Notes: generated by a model from the sequence alone, not told the origin. A DNA stretch of 64,000 nucleotides from Drosophila pseudoobscura (GCF_009870125.1 NC_046681.1:24512001-24576000), one strand, 5' to 3'; counted from the stretch's first letter, positions 47,401 through 59,801 are shown. Made by a program: numbers and translations.

Positions 47401-50400
47401 GATTTTTTTCACCCTGTCATCCAGGACTAATCCTCTTCTTCTTGGGATGTTCTTTGTTTTTCTTTGCTCCTGTTCTTGAGTGCAGGTCAGAGTTTCATAG
47501 GGAAAGCTTCCAGGGTGCCATCCCACCTATGCCATTGTCTTGTGCGGAGCTTCAGTGTAACTGATTTTCTACAGGTCCACTGGAAGAATGGTTCATATAT
47601 TTATCAGGGTTATGCCATAGCCCTTTTATAAACATGGATTGGATCGCAAAATGGTATATATTTTGGGCTTGGATCGCTTCACGGTTTGTTTTTTGTATCA
47701 AATATGCCATAAATATTCTATTCTTTAATTTAAAAGATTTTAAAATTGATTGAGTATTAATTTTAGTCTGTTAATGATTTGAGGCTCTAGAATATTTACT
47801 TATATTTCAAAATATAGTCCTATAAATATTTATATGTTTGCACATTGGTTTTTAATAATTCATAAATATTTATTTGTATTTATTAATTTAATTTAATATA
47901 TAATTTAATTTTAATATAATTTATAATTAAATTTTTTTAATTTATTTATAATTTAATATTAATCTAAATTTTCTATTAATTTTTTTTGGGTTTTATTTAT
48001 AAGTATTTTAGTATATTTTATAATTATTTCGAGTAAATTTTTACGATTTTTTATTTCGAGTGTATTAAATATGGTGAAAATCCAGTGCCCGAGCGCTCGT
48101 CTGTGCACAAATGCAACTATCTATGTATTTTGTATTCATACATACAATACCTGATGTACATATTTGAATGGCACGACAGATTTCTAGAAATCTTTCGTTT
48201 TGGGACGCTGCTTGCCTGCACCTTGGACGCCACTCAAATGATGGCCAAATATGGGCTAGCACTTGCCACAAGCTGCGGTTGCTCCTCAAATTTGCTTGCA
48301 CTACATATTTTAGAGTTTGCCTTAAGTAAGGGGTTGCCGTGGAGGGAATCGAGCTCGATTTCCTACAAAAAAAGGAGGTTTTTTGTGTATATAATTTTGC
48401 ATTGTTGAAGGTTTGTATGATCCAAGAAAAGTCTTACCAAAACAGGAACTCCAGGACTAGCTCTAGATGAATCTTGATAGAACACACCATCATTCGGGCA
48501 TCTCTGCGAGTACTGGTACATCTCATAAGCTCCGTCCCCACCACCTCCAGGAAATCTCCCTCCCACCTTGGGTGCTGCCTGGATGTCGATGTCTCCTTTG
48601 TTCGCTTCGTGCAGTTTTCCCCCTTCATCGTTATCGATTCCGAGGCGAGTTGAGCTGGAAAAATGTTTTCGTTTTAGCTCTCCCCCACCCCCCTCCCTGT
48701 TCTCCTTTGGTGGGCGTGCCAATGGGGGCGTTGTGTGGGGGGGTAGAAAAATAAATTGTTGCAAATACAAACAGAAATATAATTTTTGTTGCTTGGAATA
48801 CATAGAGCCACATATTTATGGCATGCCAGCACGTACGCGATATATTGCAACCCAATCGTCGGGCAGGAAGGCAGGACGGCAGGACGGCAGGACGTAGCAG
48901 GAGCTATGGGATCCTGGTGGAGGCGAGCGGTTTTATTTATTTGGTAAACTTCGTTTATATCGCCCACAACCGACCGGCACAAGGGGAAACGATGGCTAGA
49001 AAAGCGACGCCATGTTGAATGCGTCGAATGGTGGGTGGCACGCTGGGGTGGCTGCTTCACCGTCGCTGGCACCATCATAAAAGCAAAGAACCCCACCAGG
49101 CTGGGAACAGGGATCGGGGCACCCTCCATGTACTTCGTGTTTGTTATGCTTGTCAAGCATTTTGCGCGGGGCTGTCTAACGATATTTCGATTTTGATATC
49201 TTTGGGTGTTATCGTTAAATGTCTGTCTGAGGGTCGGTTCGCGTCGGTCTATGGGGGTAGAGGACACTTGTATACAATGTGCCATGTTGATTATGGTCTC
49301 ATTTTTGGTATTTACTTTTCATTTCATTTCATCCCATGAAACGGGGGACTTGCCTTCTCCTTCCTGTCCTTGTCCTATCGTTTGGTCATAATCGATGCAG
49401 CCCTGTACATGGTCATGTGCGAGACTTTTAAATTAGCCCTCAAATGTGTCAAGAGTCCAGCATCATTATTCCACGAAACCCCAGACCCACGAGACCCTTG
49501 TCCACGTCCAGTCTCCGACCAGCTCCAAATTATGCCGTTTTTTGACATGGGTCGCTCGGTCGTTCCCTGCCTTCATATGTCATAATTATAGCTGCTCCAT
49601 CTCGGCTCTGATCTTGGCTAATTGCGCCTACGGCTGACCAAGTCTAGACGAAAAGTGTCGGCTCTGAAATGCACCTCTCGACAGTTGGCACTTGAAGGTA
49701 CATCCGACATAGTTTAAATAATTTTTGGCTCACACATAATTATGTATTATGAAAGCAGTTTTTGGAGAGTCAAAGCAAAAGTTTTGATTGGGGATTTGGG
49801 AAGATGGAAGAGGCAGATTTGACAGTGACTCTGTGAGTTCTTTGGGGGGGGTATATAACCAGTAAAGGGGTGATCTAAAGGTTCTTTAAAGAGCGAATAG
49901 GGAAAAGCGAACTACTGTACAGATACTCCAAAGGCATTCCCCATTAGATATACAAAATTGTAGTTGCTTTTGGCTGCAAAGCGGATCCCAGATGCAGATG
50001 GAGAGCAGCCCAAAGCTGAACGTGTGGCAGGGTCCCAGGGTCCAGAGCAGGGTCCCATTAAGCAGCAGCCGCGAGATAAACTCCTCTCTTGCGAAGGAGC
50101 AGCACGCGATGGCTGGGCTGGGTGTGATTTATGGGGCTTTTAGGATATTTTATTAAAATGCATATTCGTTGCTCGGATGTCACTGGCGGCCGTCGTTGAA
50201 TGTTTATGATTTTCATAAGCTCAGCGGCCATTGGCTACCATGCAGAATGGAGGCTGGAGCTTGGAGACGTTGTTCTTGTTCGGCGGCAATGTTGTATGTC
50301 ATAAATTGTCACCACTCCGACTGCAGTGCAGCGGTTCGGGGCACTAGTGTCAGGTGAAGATATTGTATCTGATCGCTGCCACGGTTGCGGGTCATAAACA

Positions 50401-52035
50401 AGTGAGGAGTTCCTCCACTCGACTCGAAGCGACTTCTTTTTAGGCTTTAATTAAAGCAGTTTGCTTGTCTTCATTTCTGTATCTTTTGCTTGGCGGAGAG
50501 GCCAGAGATACATCTGTGACGTTGGTTGGGGCTTAGTGCGGGGATTCGTTTATCGGTTTATTTAAATTTTCTTTTGAATGAAAAGAGCGAGGGATTGGCT
50601 TGTGTTTATGCCCATAATCAGGGCGCATGGAATCCCGTTAAGTCGCGTCATAAGGCGGTGCGCCATTTTCGCTTATCTTCTTACGGCCCCGCCCATCGCC
50701 CACCGCCCATGGCACTGAGGCTGGGTTTTATTGTTGCCTCTGAGAAATTGGATTCGTATCGGAAACGCACACACACACACACACATGTAATACAGTTTAT
50801 GGCAACTCATATCTGAAAGACATATACAGATGTATAGTATATATATATATGTATACCAGAGGAGGCCGCCATTTTGTGTAAAGGCAGAAGACGAAGCTCG
50901 AAGAAAAATGATAATAAAATAACACAAATATGGCAGAGGGAAATGCTCGTTATGTGAGGATTTGCCTCGGCTTTGCCAGCTCCTTCTCTGGGCTTTTATT
51001 TTTATTTTATGTATTTGCCACATAAGCAGCTTAAGTGGCAGCACACCCTGAGAGAGAGGGAGAGGGGCAGATGCCACCCATTTACATATGTATATATGTC
51101 TGTATGTGTGTGTGTGTGTGGGGCATATCAAAAGCAAAAGGATCAGGGCATAAGGCCGACGTCGCCGCATGTGCCATAATTTGCAGAAAAGTGCCAGAAC
51201 AGCCACCCACCCAACCGCATGGCACCACCGAAAAATCGTACCCCAAGCCACTCCCCACCCCCCCAAGGCTGGCATTAAAATGCCTTTCGAACAAGGATAA
51301 CATTTTGCTTTCTTTCTGCCAGGCTTTGCCTTTGCCTCGTTTCGTTTCGTTTTCCATTCCCCATTTTCCATGGGAGGGGGGGTGGCTGGGCGATGGTGTG
51401 CTGGTTGCATGGGGCTATTTGGGGGGGGAGAAATGGGTGCATGCCATAAAAACAATAGCGCACATAAATTTTGCACAAATATATAAAGTATGTATGCAAA
51501 AAGGCATAAAACGTACGAAAAGGGGAGCCAGGATGTGCAGGGAAATGAGCCAGGGGGAGCACACACACACACACACACATGGCATCCTGTATATCGTGTA
51601 TCGTAAAACATAAAGAAGGAGAAGCAGAAGAAACGGAATGAAATATTTGCAATTTACGTTGGTTTTTTTTTCTCTTCTCTCTTTTTCTTTCAGTTGTGTT
51701 CTCGTTTCATTTTCGCTGTGATTTGGTCGGAATTTTAACGAGCCCCAAAATGGGTGCGAACTTGTTAAGGGGGCCACTGGGCAGAGGGTATCCGGGGGTC
51801 GTTAGAGGCCACAGGCCAGGCGGGATATGCATTTGTGGCATGCGATTCGATTTGTGCTGTATTCAGTCCTTTTTTTCAGAATAAGCTCCTTTCAAAACCT
51901 AAAGGCAAATGAAAAGATTGGGCACAAAATATTGTATAATATTTATTCTATGGAAATTGTTATGGAATGCCGTGGAAGACAGTTGGGAATTCTGTTTCCT
52001 GATATTTTGAATCCAAAGTAAAACCACGGGATCTG
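44415..52035. other. 7.6 kb without a supported gene
   Basis: Frames here are short, lack start codons or splice context, and include microsatellites (GT/CA near 50770, 51108 and 51560). A very AT-rich block (about 47690-48070) of ATTTAT words stands out from its surroundings. Putative minus-strand frame 44496-44693 has no ATG. Likely regulatory or spacer DNA of flanking developmental genes. Confidence 0.55.
44441..44446 (+). terminator. poly(A) signal after the unrecognised gene
   Basis: AATAAA 27 nt after the stop at 44412-44414. A second AATAAA overlaps the stop itself. This supports a plus-strand transcript. Confidence 0.5.
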
Positions 52036-52257
52036 CTAGAAAAAAGTCCTCGAAAAAGGGAACTCCAACTTCAGCTCCGTCTCGGGTTCGGGCTCGATCC
52101 CGCCATTGTTGTTGCTGTCCGCATCCAGCTCCTTGGCAAGGAGATTCTCCCGCTCCTTGTCCTTGTCCTTGTCCCTGTCCCTATCGCCGCCGGCTGAGCC
52201 GTTCCTGGTGCCTGTGCCGCCCCGATAATTGATGCGATTGCGAAATATTGAACACAT
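52036..52257 (-). CDS. possible short exon or small ORF, low complexity
   Basis: An ATG at 52257 opens 73 codons starting MCSIFRNRINYR, then a long Asp-Arg/Asp-Lys repeat (DRDRDKDKDKERE), an acidic Glu-Pro stretch and a stop. A second minus-strand ATG at about 52332 lies just after a CCGCAG acceptor-like site but runs in a different frame and stops within about 50 codons. The DRDK repeat comes from a simple GTCCTT-type DNA repeat, so coding status is doubtful. It could be a 5' exon of a gene whose other exons I cannot see. Confidence 0.25.
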   Translation of the reverse strand: MCSIFRNRINYRGGTGTRNGSAGGDRDRDKDKDKERENLLAKELDADSNNNGGIEPEPETELKLEFPFSRTFF

Positions 52258-53426
52258 TATCCTCGCTCGATCGGAAGCGTTCCACCTCCTGATCACGATT
52301 GCTGCCGCGATTTCTAGCGCTGCTCATGGACTGGACCCTGCGGAAGATACAAGAGAGAAGAGAGAGAGGGGAGGAGAGGCAAATTTACGCACATATTCCC
52401 GCCCGATAATATATGGAGTGCGATATATAGTTGGGGGGGCCAGGGAGGGGCACTGGGAGTGGGAGGGGGAGTCTCGCGCCAGACTTTATGATAAATCTTT
52501 TTTTGAATATATGAATAGCGCTGTGTGGCGCAATTTTAGGCGTTCGTTGAATAAATGAACGACGGAGGGTGAAGGGAGGGGGTAGGAGGGCGGAGGGAGT
52601 GGGGAGTGGGGTTAGTCGCGTATAACTTAATATCAGCCTCTGCTCCGATTTATACATCTATATCTGGATATCGCGGTTTTCGGTTTCGGACTATCCGCGG
52701 ATCTTGTGCCGGATTCCCGGCCCGGCCCGGCCCCAAACAGTTTTGCATGGCGTAAGATTGGCGTAAGACCGGGGTAATTTATTGATTTATTACTCGGAAT
52801 CACTCAGCATATCTTTTGGTCTATCTGGTGTATCTATTCTATCTGGTACATCTGGGCTCATTGAATTTGCCACAAATCTTTCCCAATTATTCCGGTCACA
52901 GCTAATTTATCTGATCAGATATCGGCCACCGGTATAACCCCCAGTCAAAGGGAGCCCCCAACCACCGGATTAACTGAAAATATCGAGAGTGATATCTGTG
53001 GTTCCATGGTTCGATATCGATGGTGGCATAGCACGGGTTCTTTTCTAGGGTCTTAGTTCGAGTTTCAATAAATACATATCTCTAAGATATAATTTTCACT
53101 TGCTTATTAAAACTTATAAAATATCTTAAACAAGAAAGAACAGACGAACGAACCAAACGAGATAACGAAGAAGTGCGTGTGAGCAAGTCGCTACTGTGGC
53201 ACTGGATCAGCTGGTGAAGGTGTGTAAGTCCGCCCTATATAAAACGAAACACCTTCCCTATTTTGTACTTGTGAAACCTAGAGCACATAGCAACCGAGAA
53301 ACATACATATTCCACACATCCTATCCTGAAATACAGCAAATTTTCAGTCGTCTGGAGACATTCAGAGACACACAGGTAAGTAAATAAATATCTATTAACA
53401 CTTTCGAAGCAGAAGCAAACGTCGGA
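52258..53426. other. upstream and 5' UTR region of the Ago2 paralog
   Basis: No coding sequence. The last 300 bp probably carries the Ago2-like promoter and 5' UTR. A GTAAGT at 53376 is followed by AG only 37 nt later, too short for a normal fly intron. The open frame before it lacks an ATG, so the start at 53427 stands. Confidence 0.5.
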
Positions 53427-56146
53427 ATGGCCAAAAGCAAGAACTACAAAAAGAAGAAGCCAGTTGCCGAGCCCGGCGCGGCCGCCGAGGCCCTGAAGAG
53501 CGACCAGGTGCCCGAGCCGGAGCGGGGACAAGGAGACGGACCCCGTGTCCAGGGCCTCAAGCGCGGCACTGTGGGCCGCCTGGGCGAGGTGGCTGTGAAC
53601 TACCTGCAGGTGAATCTGGACAGGATGCCGGCGGTGGCATACCACTACGATGTGAAGTTCGTGCCGGAGCTGCCGAAGAAGTTCTACCGGCTGGCGTTCG
53701 ACAAGTTCCGCGTGGAGTATTTGGGAGGTGCGGTGGCGGCCTTCGATGGTCGGGCCTCCTGCTACTCCGTGGAGAAGCTCAACTGCCGGTCCCAGGGCGC
53801 GGAGGTAACCGTCAGCGATCCGTACGGCAGGAAGCTGAAGTACGCCGTGGCGATTATGGAGACCGCGGACCCGGAGGTGGACCTGAACTCCCTGCGCACC
53901 TACATGCGCGACAGGATATACGAGAAGCCCATGCGGGCGCTGCAGTGCCTGGAGGTGGTGCTGGCCGCGCCGTGCCACAACAAGGCGGTGCGCTCGGGGC
54001 GGAGTTTCTACCAGCTATCCGAGCCGGGGAAGGTCCACAGCCTGGAGAACGGGGAGGAGGTGCTGTTCGGGCTGTTCCAGGCGCTGGTGCTCGGCGATCG
54101 GCCGTTCGTGAACGTGGACATAACGCACAAGTGCTTCCACCTGGCGATGCCGGTCGTCGAGTACCTGGAGCGCTTCCAGACGAAGAGCAAGATCACAGCC
54201 CAGACGAACCTCGAGAGCAGGCGCTCGGATATCGATGCGCACCTCAAGGGCATCTCGGTGGCCTACGAGCCGCCGAAGTCCTTTCTCAGCGCCACGAGGG
54301 TCTACAAGGTCAATGCGCTGACCCAGTACCCGGCCAGCAGGCAGGCGTTCAACTGTGATGGGACGAAGGTGACGGTAGCGGCCTACTTCAAGAGTCGCGG
54401 CCACGCTCTGCGGTTCCCCAACCTCCTCTGCCTGCACGTCGGATCGCCGCAGATGTCCGTCTATCTGCCCATTGAGCTGTGCCGCATCGAGGAGAAGCAG
54501 GCTCTGAACGTGAGTCCACCTCCACCCACCCCACTCCATGCTCCACGCTCCCTGCTCTGATTGCTCCCTTTGCAGCGGAAGGACTCCAAGGTGCAGTCGG
54601 CGGGCATCGTGGACATTGCAGCCACCTCGACGAACGCGCGCAAGGTCAAGATCCTGGAGCTGCTGCGGCACTTTGACTACAACGCGGACCCCACCATCTC
54701 GCGGTTCGGCTTTCGCCTCAACACGGACTTCATCGTGGTGCAGACGCGCGTCCTCGACCCCCCCCTGATCCAGTACCGGAACAAGGCCTCGGCCAGTGTG
54801 AGGAACGGCTTGTGGCACATCGACAGGTCGCAGTTCTTCGACTCGAGGCCGAAGGCCCACAAGTGGGCCATCCTCCACCCAGGCCTGAACTACAACAAGA
54901 TTCGGGACTTCGAGCAGTTTGTGAGTGGGGAGTGCCCTCCCGAGAGGATCTCTGTTACGATTCCCCCTCCTTGCAGGTCCTTAGCCACAGTGGGCGTGTC
55001 AACATGTCCCTGGCCCCCAAGGCGGAGATACGGACGTACACGGACGCCAAGAGCCTGGACCCAAGCTTCAAGGAGTTCAAGGCGGGTCAATACGACCTGG
55101 TGCTGGTGGTGATCCCGAATTCCGGGAACTTCTACGACAAGCTCAAGCAGAAGGCGGAGCTGGAGTACGGAATCCTGACGCAGTGCATCAAGCAGGCGAC
55201 CGTCGAGCGGAGGTGCAACGGGCAGGTGGTGGGGAACCTGCTGCTGAAGATGAACTCCAAGCTGAACGGCATCAACCACACGCTGAAGGCCGACACGGCC
55301 GCGCTGCCCAAGAACGTGATGTTCGTGGGGGCCGACGTCACGCACCCCTCGCCGGAGCAGCGGGAGATTCCCAGTGTCGTGGGCGTGGCCGCGTCCCACG
55401 ACGCCTTCGGGGCGTCCTACAACATGCAGTACCGCCTGCAGCGCGGGGCCCTCGAGGAGATCGAGGACATGGAGTCCATCCTGACCGAGCATCTGCACGT
55501 CTACCGCAGGTACCGCCAGTGCTATCCGGAGCACATCATGTACTACCGCGACGGGGTCAGCGACGGCCAGTTCCCGAAGATCAGGAACGAGGAGCTGCGA
55601 GGGATGTCCGTGGCCTGTGCCAAGGTGAGTGGAGCACCCCTTCCCCTGCTCCCCTCTGATGATCCCAGACCCTTCTCTCCACAGATTGGAATCAAGCCGA
55701 AAATCTGCTGCATTATAGTCGTCAAACGGCACCACACGCGCTTCTTCCCGAGCGGCTGCCCCTCGGAGTCCAACAAGTTCAACAACGTGGAGCCGGGGAC
55801 CGTCGTGGACCGCACCATAGTGCATCCCAACGAGGTGCAGTGGTTCATGGTCAGCCACCAGTCCATCAAGGGCACGGCCAGGCCCACTCGCTACAACGTG
55901 ATCGCGAACACGGGCCGCCTGGACATCGACCTCCTCCAGCAGATGACCCACAACCTGTGCCACCTGTTTCCCCGCTGCAACCGGGCCGTCTCCTACCCGG
56001 CCCCGGCCTACCTGGCCCACCTGGCCGCCGCTCGCGGACGCGTGTACCTCACTGGCACCACGACCTTCGCCTCCCCCCAACAGGAGTACAAGAAGCGGTT
56101 GATCGACCCGGCCCTGTCCAGCAGGAACCCCATGTACTTTGTTTAG
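53427..56146 (+). CDS. AGO2: Argonaute-2 paralog, slicer residues intact, 4 exons
   Basis: An RNA-guided endonuclease of the siRNA branch. Exons 53427-54509, 54576-54920, 54977-55624 and 55685-56146, with phase-0 introns of 66, 56 and 60 nt, give 845 aa. The PIWI domain has all four catalytic residues by alignment: D596 (GADVTHP), E636 (ALEEIEDM), D668 (YRDGVSDGQF) and H804 (PAPAYLAHL). The C-terminus is the invariant NPMYFV. The N, PAZ and MID regions are also full length. The N-terminus is only a short basic MAKSKNYKKKKP plus about 40 residues; the long Gln-rich repeats of D. melanogaster AGO2 are absent. AGO2 proper sits on chromosome 3L, so a copy among Muller B genes is a dispersed duplicate, and its introns argue against retrotransposition. 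Obscura-group Ago2 duplicates are known and often testis-biased. Third positions are very GC-rich. The symbol denotes the family, not the exact paralog. Confidence 0.93.
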
Positions 56147-56277
56147 TTTCGTTTGATTTCCATTTTAAATTATTCGTTGTCAGAAATGTTGAAATTATAT
56201 TTTATAATGCCAGATTTTAGTTGAAATTGATATACCAAAAAACAAAACTATTTTCAATTAGAGCACAAATATTATGC

Positions 56278-58462
56278 TTATTAATTTAAGGTGTGGCACA
56301 AGAGGGCGGAGGTTCGTGTGGACAGACTAAACAAGAGAGAAACAGATCAGCAGCACTGCGGATTGCCTCACCCTTTCAAGGAACTTCACTTGGATCGAGA
56401 GCACGCATTCCTTTTCGATTCTCTTCTTCACTTTTGCATCATGGAGTGGGAAAGGGACAAAACTTGACGAATTTTCAAACACGTACACCCACACACATAT
56501 GTAGCTGGAACTCACGTGATCAAACGAAAAAAAACGAGGTAAGGAAGCAATAAAACATTTTAGATTTTGGCACATACAAAAAATGAATTTATACAAAAAT
56601 AATATGTTTCGCTACATTTTACCTAAAAATATCACACATTGCCGCCCTTTTCCTTCGTCGAGCTGCATTTTTGCTGCCATTTTACCTTTTCTACACCCCC
56701 ACCCTTGATCAAAAACTTTTTTGTTGCTTTAAAACGCATTTTCTTGCACTAAACAACCTTTTTTGCACACCAAACTTCACTACACACCTGCGCGACATTT
56801 TTCCCGTCGAATTTTCCACCATTTTCCCGATTTTCACGAACTTAAACGCGGATCTGACTTGCAAACGCACGTCGAGCGGGACAAAAACGAAAGTGAGAGC
56901 ACTCTATATGCGCTCATTCTATGCTCTCCTTCTCCTCTTCCAATTTGCTCTCACTCCAACGCGCTCTCGAGTACTTTTGCTTATGCTTAACTCTACCCCT
57001 TGTCTTCAAACTCTGCTACTGCAAAGCTCTCTTTCAATCAATTAAATAATTTTAGTGAGAGATATCAAATAATTTGTTTATATTAGCTAATTTCATTATG
57101 CGCTGCACCTTCACCTCGCACTGTAACTCTCCCTCCAGTCACTCCATCTCACTCCCACTCCCACACTCATTTGATCTCTATTTGCAGTATTATACAAGGT
57201 GGTCCGAGAGTCCGAGAGTAGCATCGTGCTCTCATTTTTGTCTTATGTTGCTCAAAGCGTCAAAGCGGTGTCAAAGCGAAAGAGAGTTAGCATACCACCT
57301 TGTAAAATTTCATCACGAGCAAAAGTTGGTGAAGTGTGCGTGGGAGTGAGAACAATTATGAAGTGGAGAGGGAGAGCATAGAATGAACGCATTTGCAGCG
57401 CTTTCATTAAAAATGTTTCACCGGCCAAAGCGTTTGTAAATCAGATCCGCGTTTTAATTCGGAAAAATTGCGAAAATGATGGAAAATTCGACGGGAAAAA
57501 TGTCGCGCAGGTGTGTGAAGTGATGTTTAGTGTAGTGATGCAGTGTTTATATAAAAAAGTATGTTTTAGCGCACAAGAGGCAAAAGGCGGCATAAATGCA
57601 GCTCGACGAAGGAAAAGGGCGGCAGTTTGTTTTCTATATGTGAGATATACATACATACATACATACGTGAAGAAAATCATATTAATTTTGCATAATTCCT
57701 TTTTTTTATGTGGCAAATCTAAAATGTGTTATTTTCCCGTTGTCTCCCGTTTTTTTCGTTTCGTTTTCGCAAAAGTAGCTGAAGGGTGCGTGGGAGAGAG
57801 AGCAAATAGGAAGAGGAGCAGGAGACCAAAGAAAGAACGCATAGAGCGCTCTCACTTAAAAATTTTTCCCGCTCGAAGCGTGCGTTCGTAAGTGAGCTCC
57901 GCGTTTTAATTCGTGAAAATCCGGAAAATGGTGAAAAATCCAACGGGAAAAATGCCGCGCAGGTGTGTTGTGATGTGTGGTGTACAAGAAAAGTGTTATA
58001 ATGCCAGAAAATGTGTTTTATTGCAAGAAAATGTGTTCGATCAGAGGCGGGGGCGACGAAAAAGGCAGAATGGCGACAAAAATGCAGCTCAACGAAAGAA
58101 AAGTGCAGAAATTTGTTATATTTATGTCAAATGTGCGCTATATACATATGTAGAAAATCATATTATTTTTGCATTAATTAATTTTTTTCATGTGTCAAAA
58201 TCTAAAATGTTTTGTTTCGTTGGCTTGTTTTTTTTTTCGTTTGACCACATGAGTTCCAGCTACATATGTGTGTGGGTGTGCGTGCTTGAAAATTCGTCAA
58301 GTTTTGTCCCTTTCCCACTCCATGATGCAAAAGTGAAGAAGAGAATCGAAAAGGAATGAGTGCTCTCGTTCCAAGTGAAGTTTCATGAAAGGGTGAGGCT
58401 TTCTTAGTACCGCTGATCTGACTCTCTTTTGTCCCTCTAGTGCCTCACCTTATATTAATAAA
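56278..58462. mobile_element. 2.2-kb foldback-like inverted-repeat element
   Basis: Both ends carry the same inverted sequence, TTATTAAT-x-TAAGGTG then GGCAC-x-AGAGGG (left from 56278, right ending about 58462). From about 56345 the left arm matches the reverse complement of the right arm for hundreds of bases, for example 56387-56510 against 58382-58255 and 56641-56690 against 57620-57571. The right arm also holds a direct duplication of about 445 bp (unit A about 57320-57720, unit B about 57775-58215). The arms meet near 57246, inside an ACAAGGTGGT / ACCACCTTGT pair. No transposase-like frame is present, so it is non-autonomous. A transcript through it would fold into a long hairpin. It begins 132 bp after the Ago2-paralog stop. 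Confidence 0.85.
56549..56554 (+). terminator. first AATAAA downstream of the Ago2 paralog
   Basis: I see no AATAAA between the stop at 56146 and this one, 403 nt on and inside the left arm of the inverted-repeat element. If used, the Ago2-like mRNA ends in element sequence. Confidence 0.45.
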
Positions 58463-58516
58463 TGAATGCGTAAATTTCTGATCTTATTGGACATCATTTT
58501 TTCTTTTTGTTTGCAG

Positions 58517-59061
58517 TTGCGGTGCAGCTTTGTCGTTACATCGGAGTCGTAGAATCATCATTCAGGAGTATCGTTTGAATCGAGAATATGAGAAACGAAG
58601 AGAAAGATTATGGGTAAGTGCTTTCTCTAATGCCACATTTTAGCGGATGAATATACAAAATATATACAAAATAATACTTTTAAGGGGGACCAACTGATTC
58701 TTGCATATAATTTGTGATCCTATGTGCAACATATACCAGTACCAAGTATCGGGTATAAATGTAGTATATTAAACACCTACAAATGGGAATAAGTTTGCTC
58801 TTACATTATCCGATTCCATTTTCACATGTTGAGCTGAAAATTCCCATCCATTCTCTTCTCTTGGCCACTTCATTGACTTCCATTCAGTCTGCTAATGGCT
58901 TGCTGTTGCAGTTCTCCACGGGTCATCCGAAATCGGGTGATATCAATCTTCTACACTTGACCTCCGAGCTCGGAACAAATGCTAGTGCCGGAGGGCAGTC
59001 ACGCATCTCCGGCGGGGTCACAGATGTTTGCATTTGCTTCCATCATCATCGATACCCGTAA
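58517..59061 (+). CDS. candidate terminal exon pair of an unknown gene
   Basis: 58517-58613 is a 97-nt open exon flanked by TTTGCAG and GTAAGT. It encodes a basic, Arg/Glu-rich helix-like stretch (RRIIIQEYRLNREYEKRRERLW) and ends in phase 0. A second exon, 58912-59061, starts at GTTGCAG in phase 0 and runs to TAA, adding 49 residues. The splice sites are good but no start exon is visible, since the sequence upstream is the inverted-repeat element. This could be a real 3' end of a small gene, an exonised piece, or chance. The downstream frame has no recognised motif. Confidence 0.28.
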
Positions 59062-59337
59062 TTGGACATCGACCCTGCTGCAAGCATCCCTTCCTCCACC
59101 TTTCGCCCGGTCGCAATATGTGCGCAAGTAATTGTGATTTTCCGTGTTTTCCATTTGATTTTCCATTCCGTTTCGAACCTCCCCCAACCCCCCCTTCGAG
59201 CGGGACTACATGAATTTGTCGTTTTCAGAAATTTATGCTTTTTAGTTTATTGCTGGCGAAGGCACCCCGGGTGCGAGGGTGCGAGGGTGTGCCTGCATAG
59301 TTTTATGAGTGGACCTGATGTCCGTGCTCGGACCTAG

Positions 59338-59364
59338 GCCCGGCCCGGCCCGGCCCGGCCCGGC
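59338..59364. repeat. (GGCCC)n short tandem repeat
   Basis: Five uninterrupted CGGCC-type units, unusually GC-rich for this tract. Confidence 0.9.
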
Positions 59365-59795
59365 ACCGGCCAAGTCGATGTGTAATTGGGAATTTATTAG
59401 TCGCTGGAGACTCATTTACATTTCTCCTGCTCGAAGGAAGGGTGGGTGTGGAAAGCAAAAGGAACCAAGTGTGGGCGTCACCCCCTGCCCCAATCGGGAC
59501 GGAGCCACTGTAATTATTAGCCATTCTCTTATTTATGGCAAGACAAGTTTTGATTTATCAAGGATATGGCGAATGCCAAAGACAAATGCGAAGAGTTGGG
59601 CAAATAAATTTCCCCAAATTGTCTATCGGATCTGATTTATTACTAAAGAACTTGAGGCGCACCTGGCCGGAGCCGGAGGTTACCCGCTGGTCGGGGTCAC
59701 CATTTCTAATATTTCTTGGAATTACACATTTATGGGGCTGTCTGTTGGGGCTTATGGAGTGTAAGCGAGCTTGAGCTGAGTTCTTCTTACACCGG

Positions 59796-59801
59796 TTTAT
59801 T
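59796..59801 (-). terminator. poly(A) signal, serine-protease homolog
   Basis: TTTATT on the plus strand (AATAAA on minus) 45 nt beyond the minus-strand stop at 59846. Confidence 0.6.

Noticed and set aside
53376-53412. Possible 37-nt intron in the Ago2-paralog 5' UTR
   Set aside because: Below the usual minimum for fly introns; probably unspliced leader.
54890-56080. 396-codon antisense open frame across the Ago2 paralog
   Set aside because: It mirrors a GC-rich third-position coding strand, has no splice or promoter support and ignores the Ago2 introns; a shadow frame.
57511-57891. 126-codon frame inside the inverted-repeat element
   Set aside because: Runs across the boundary between duplicated units and has no transposase-like features.
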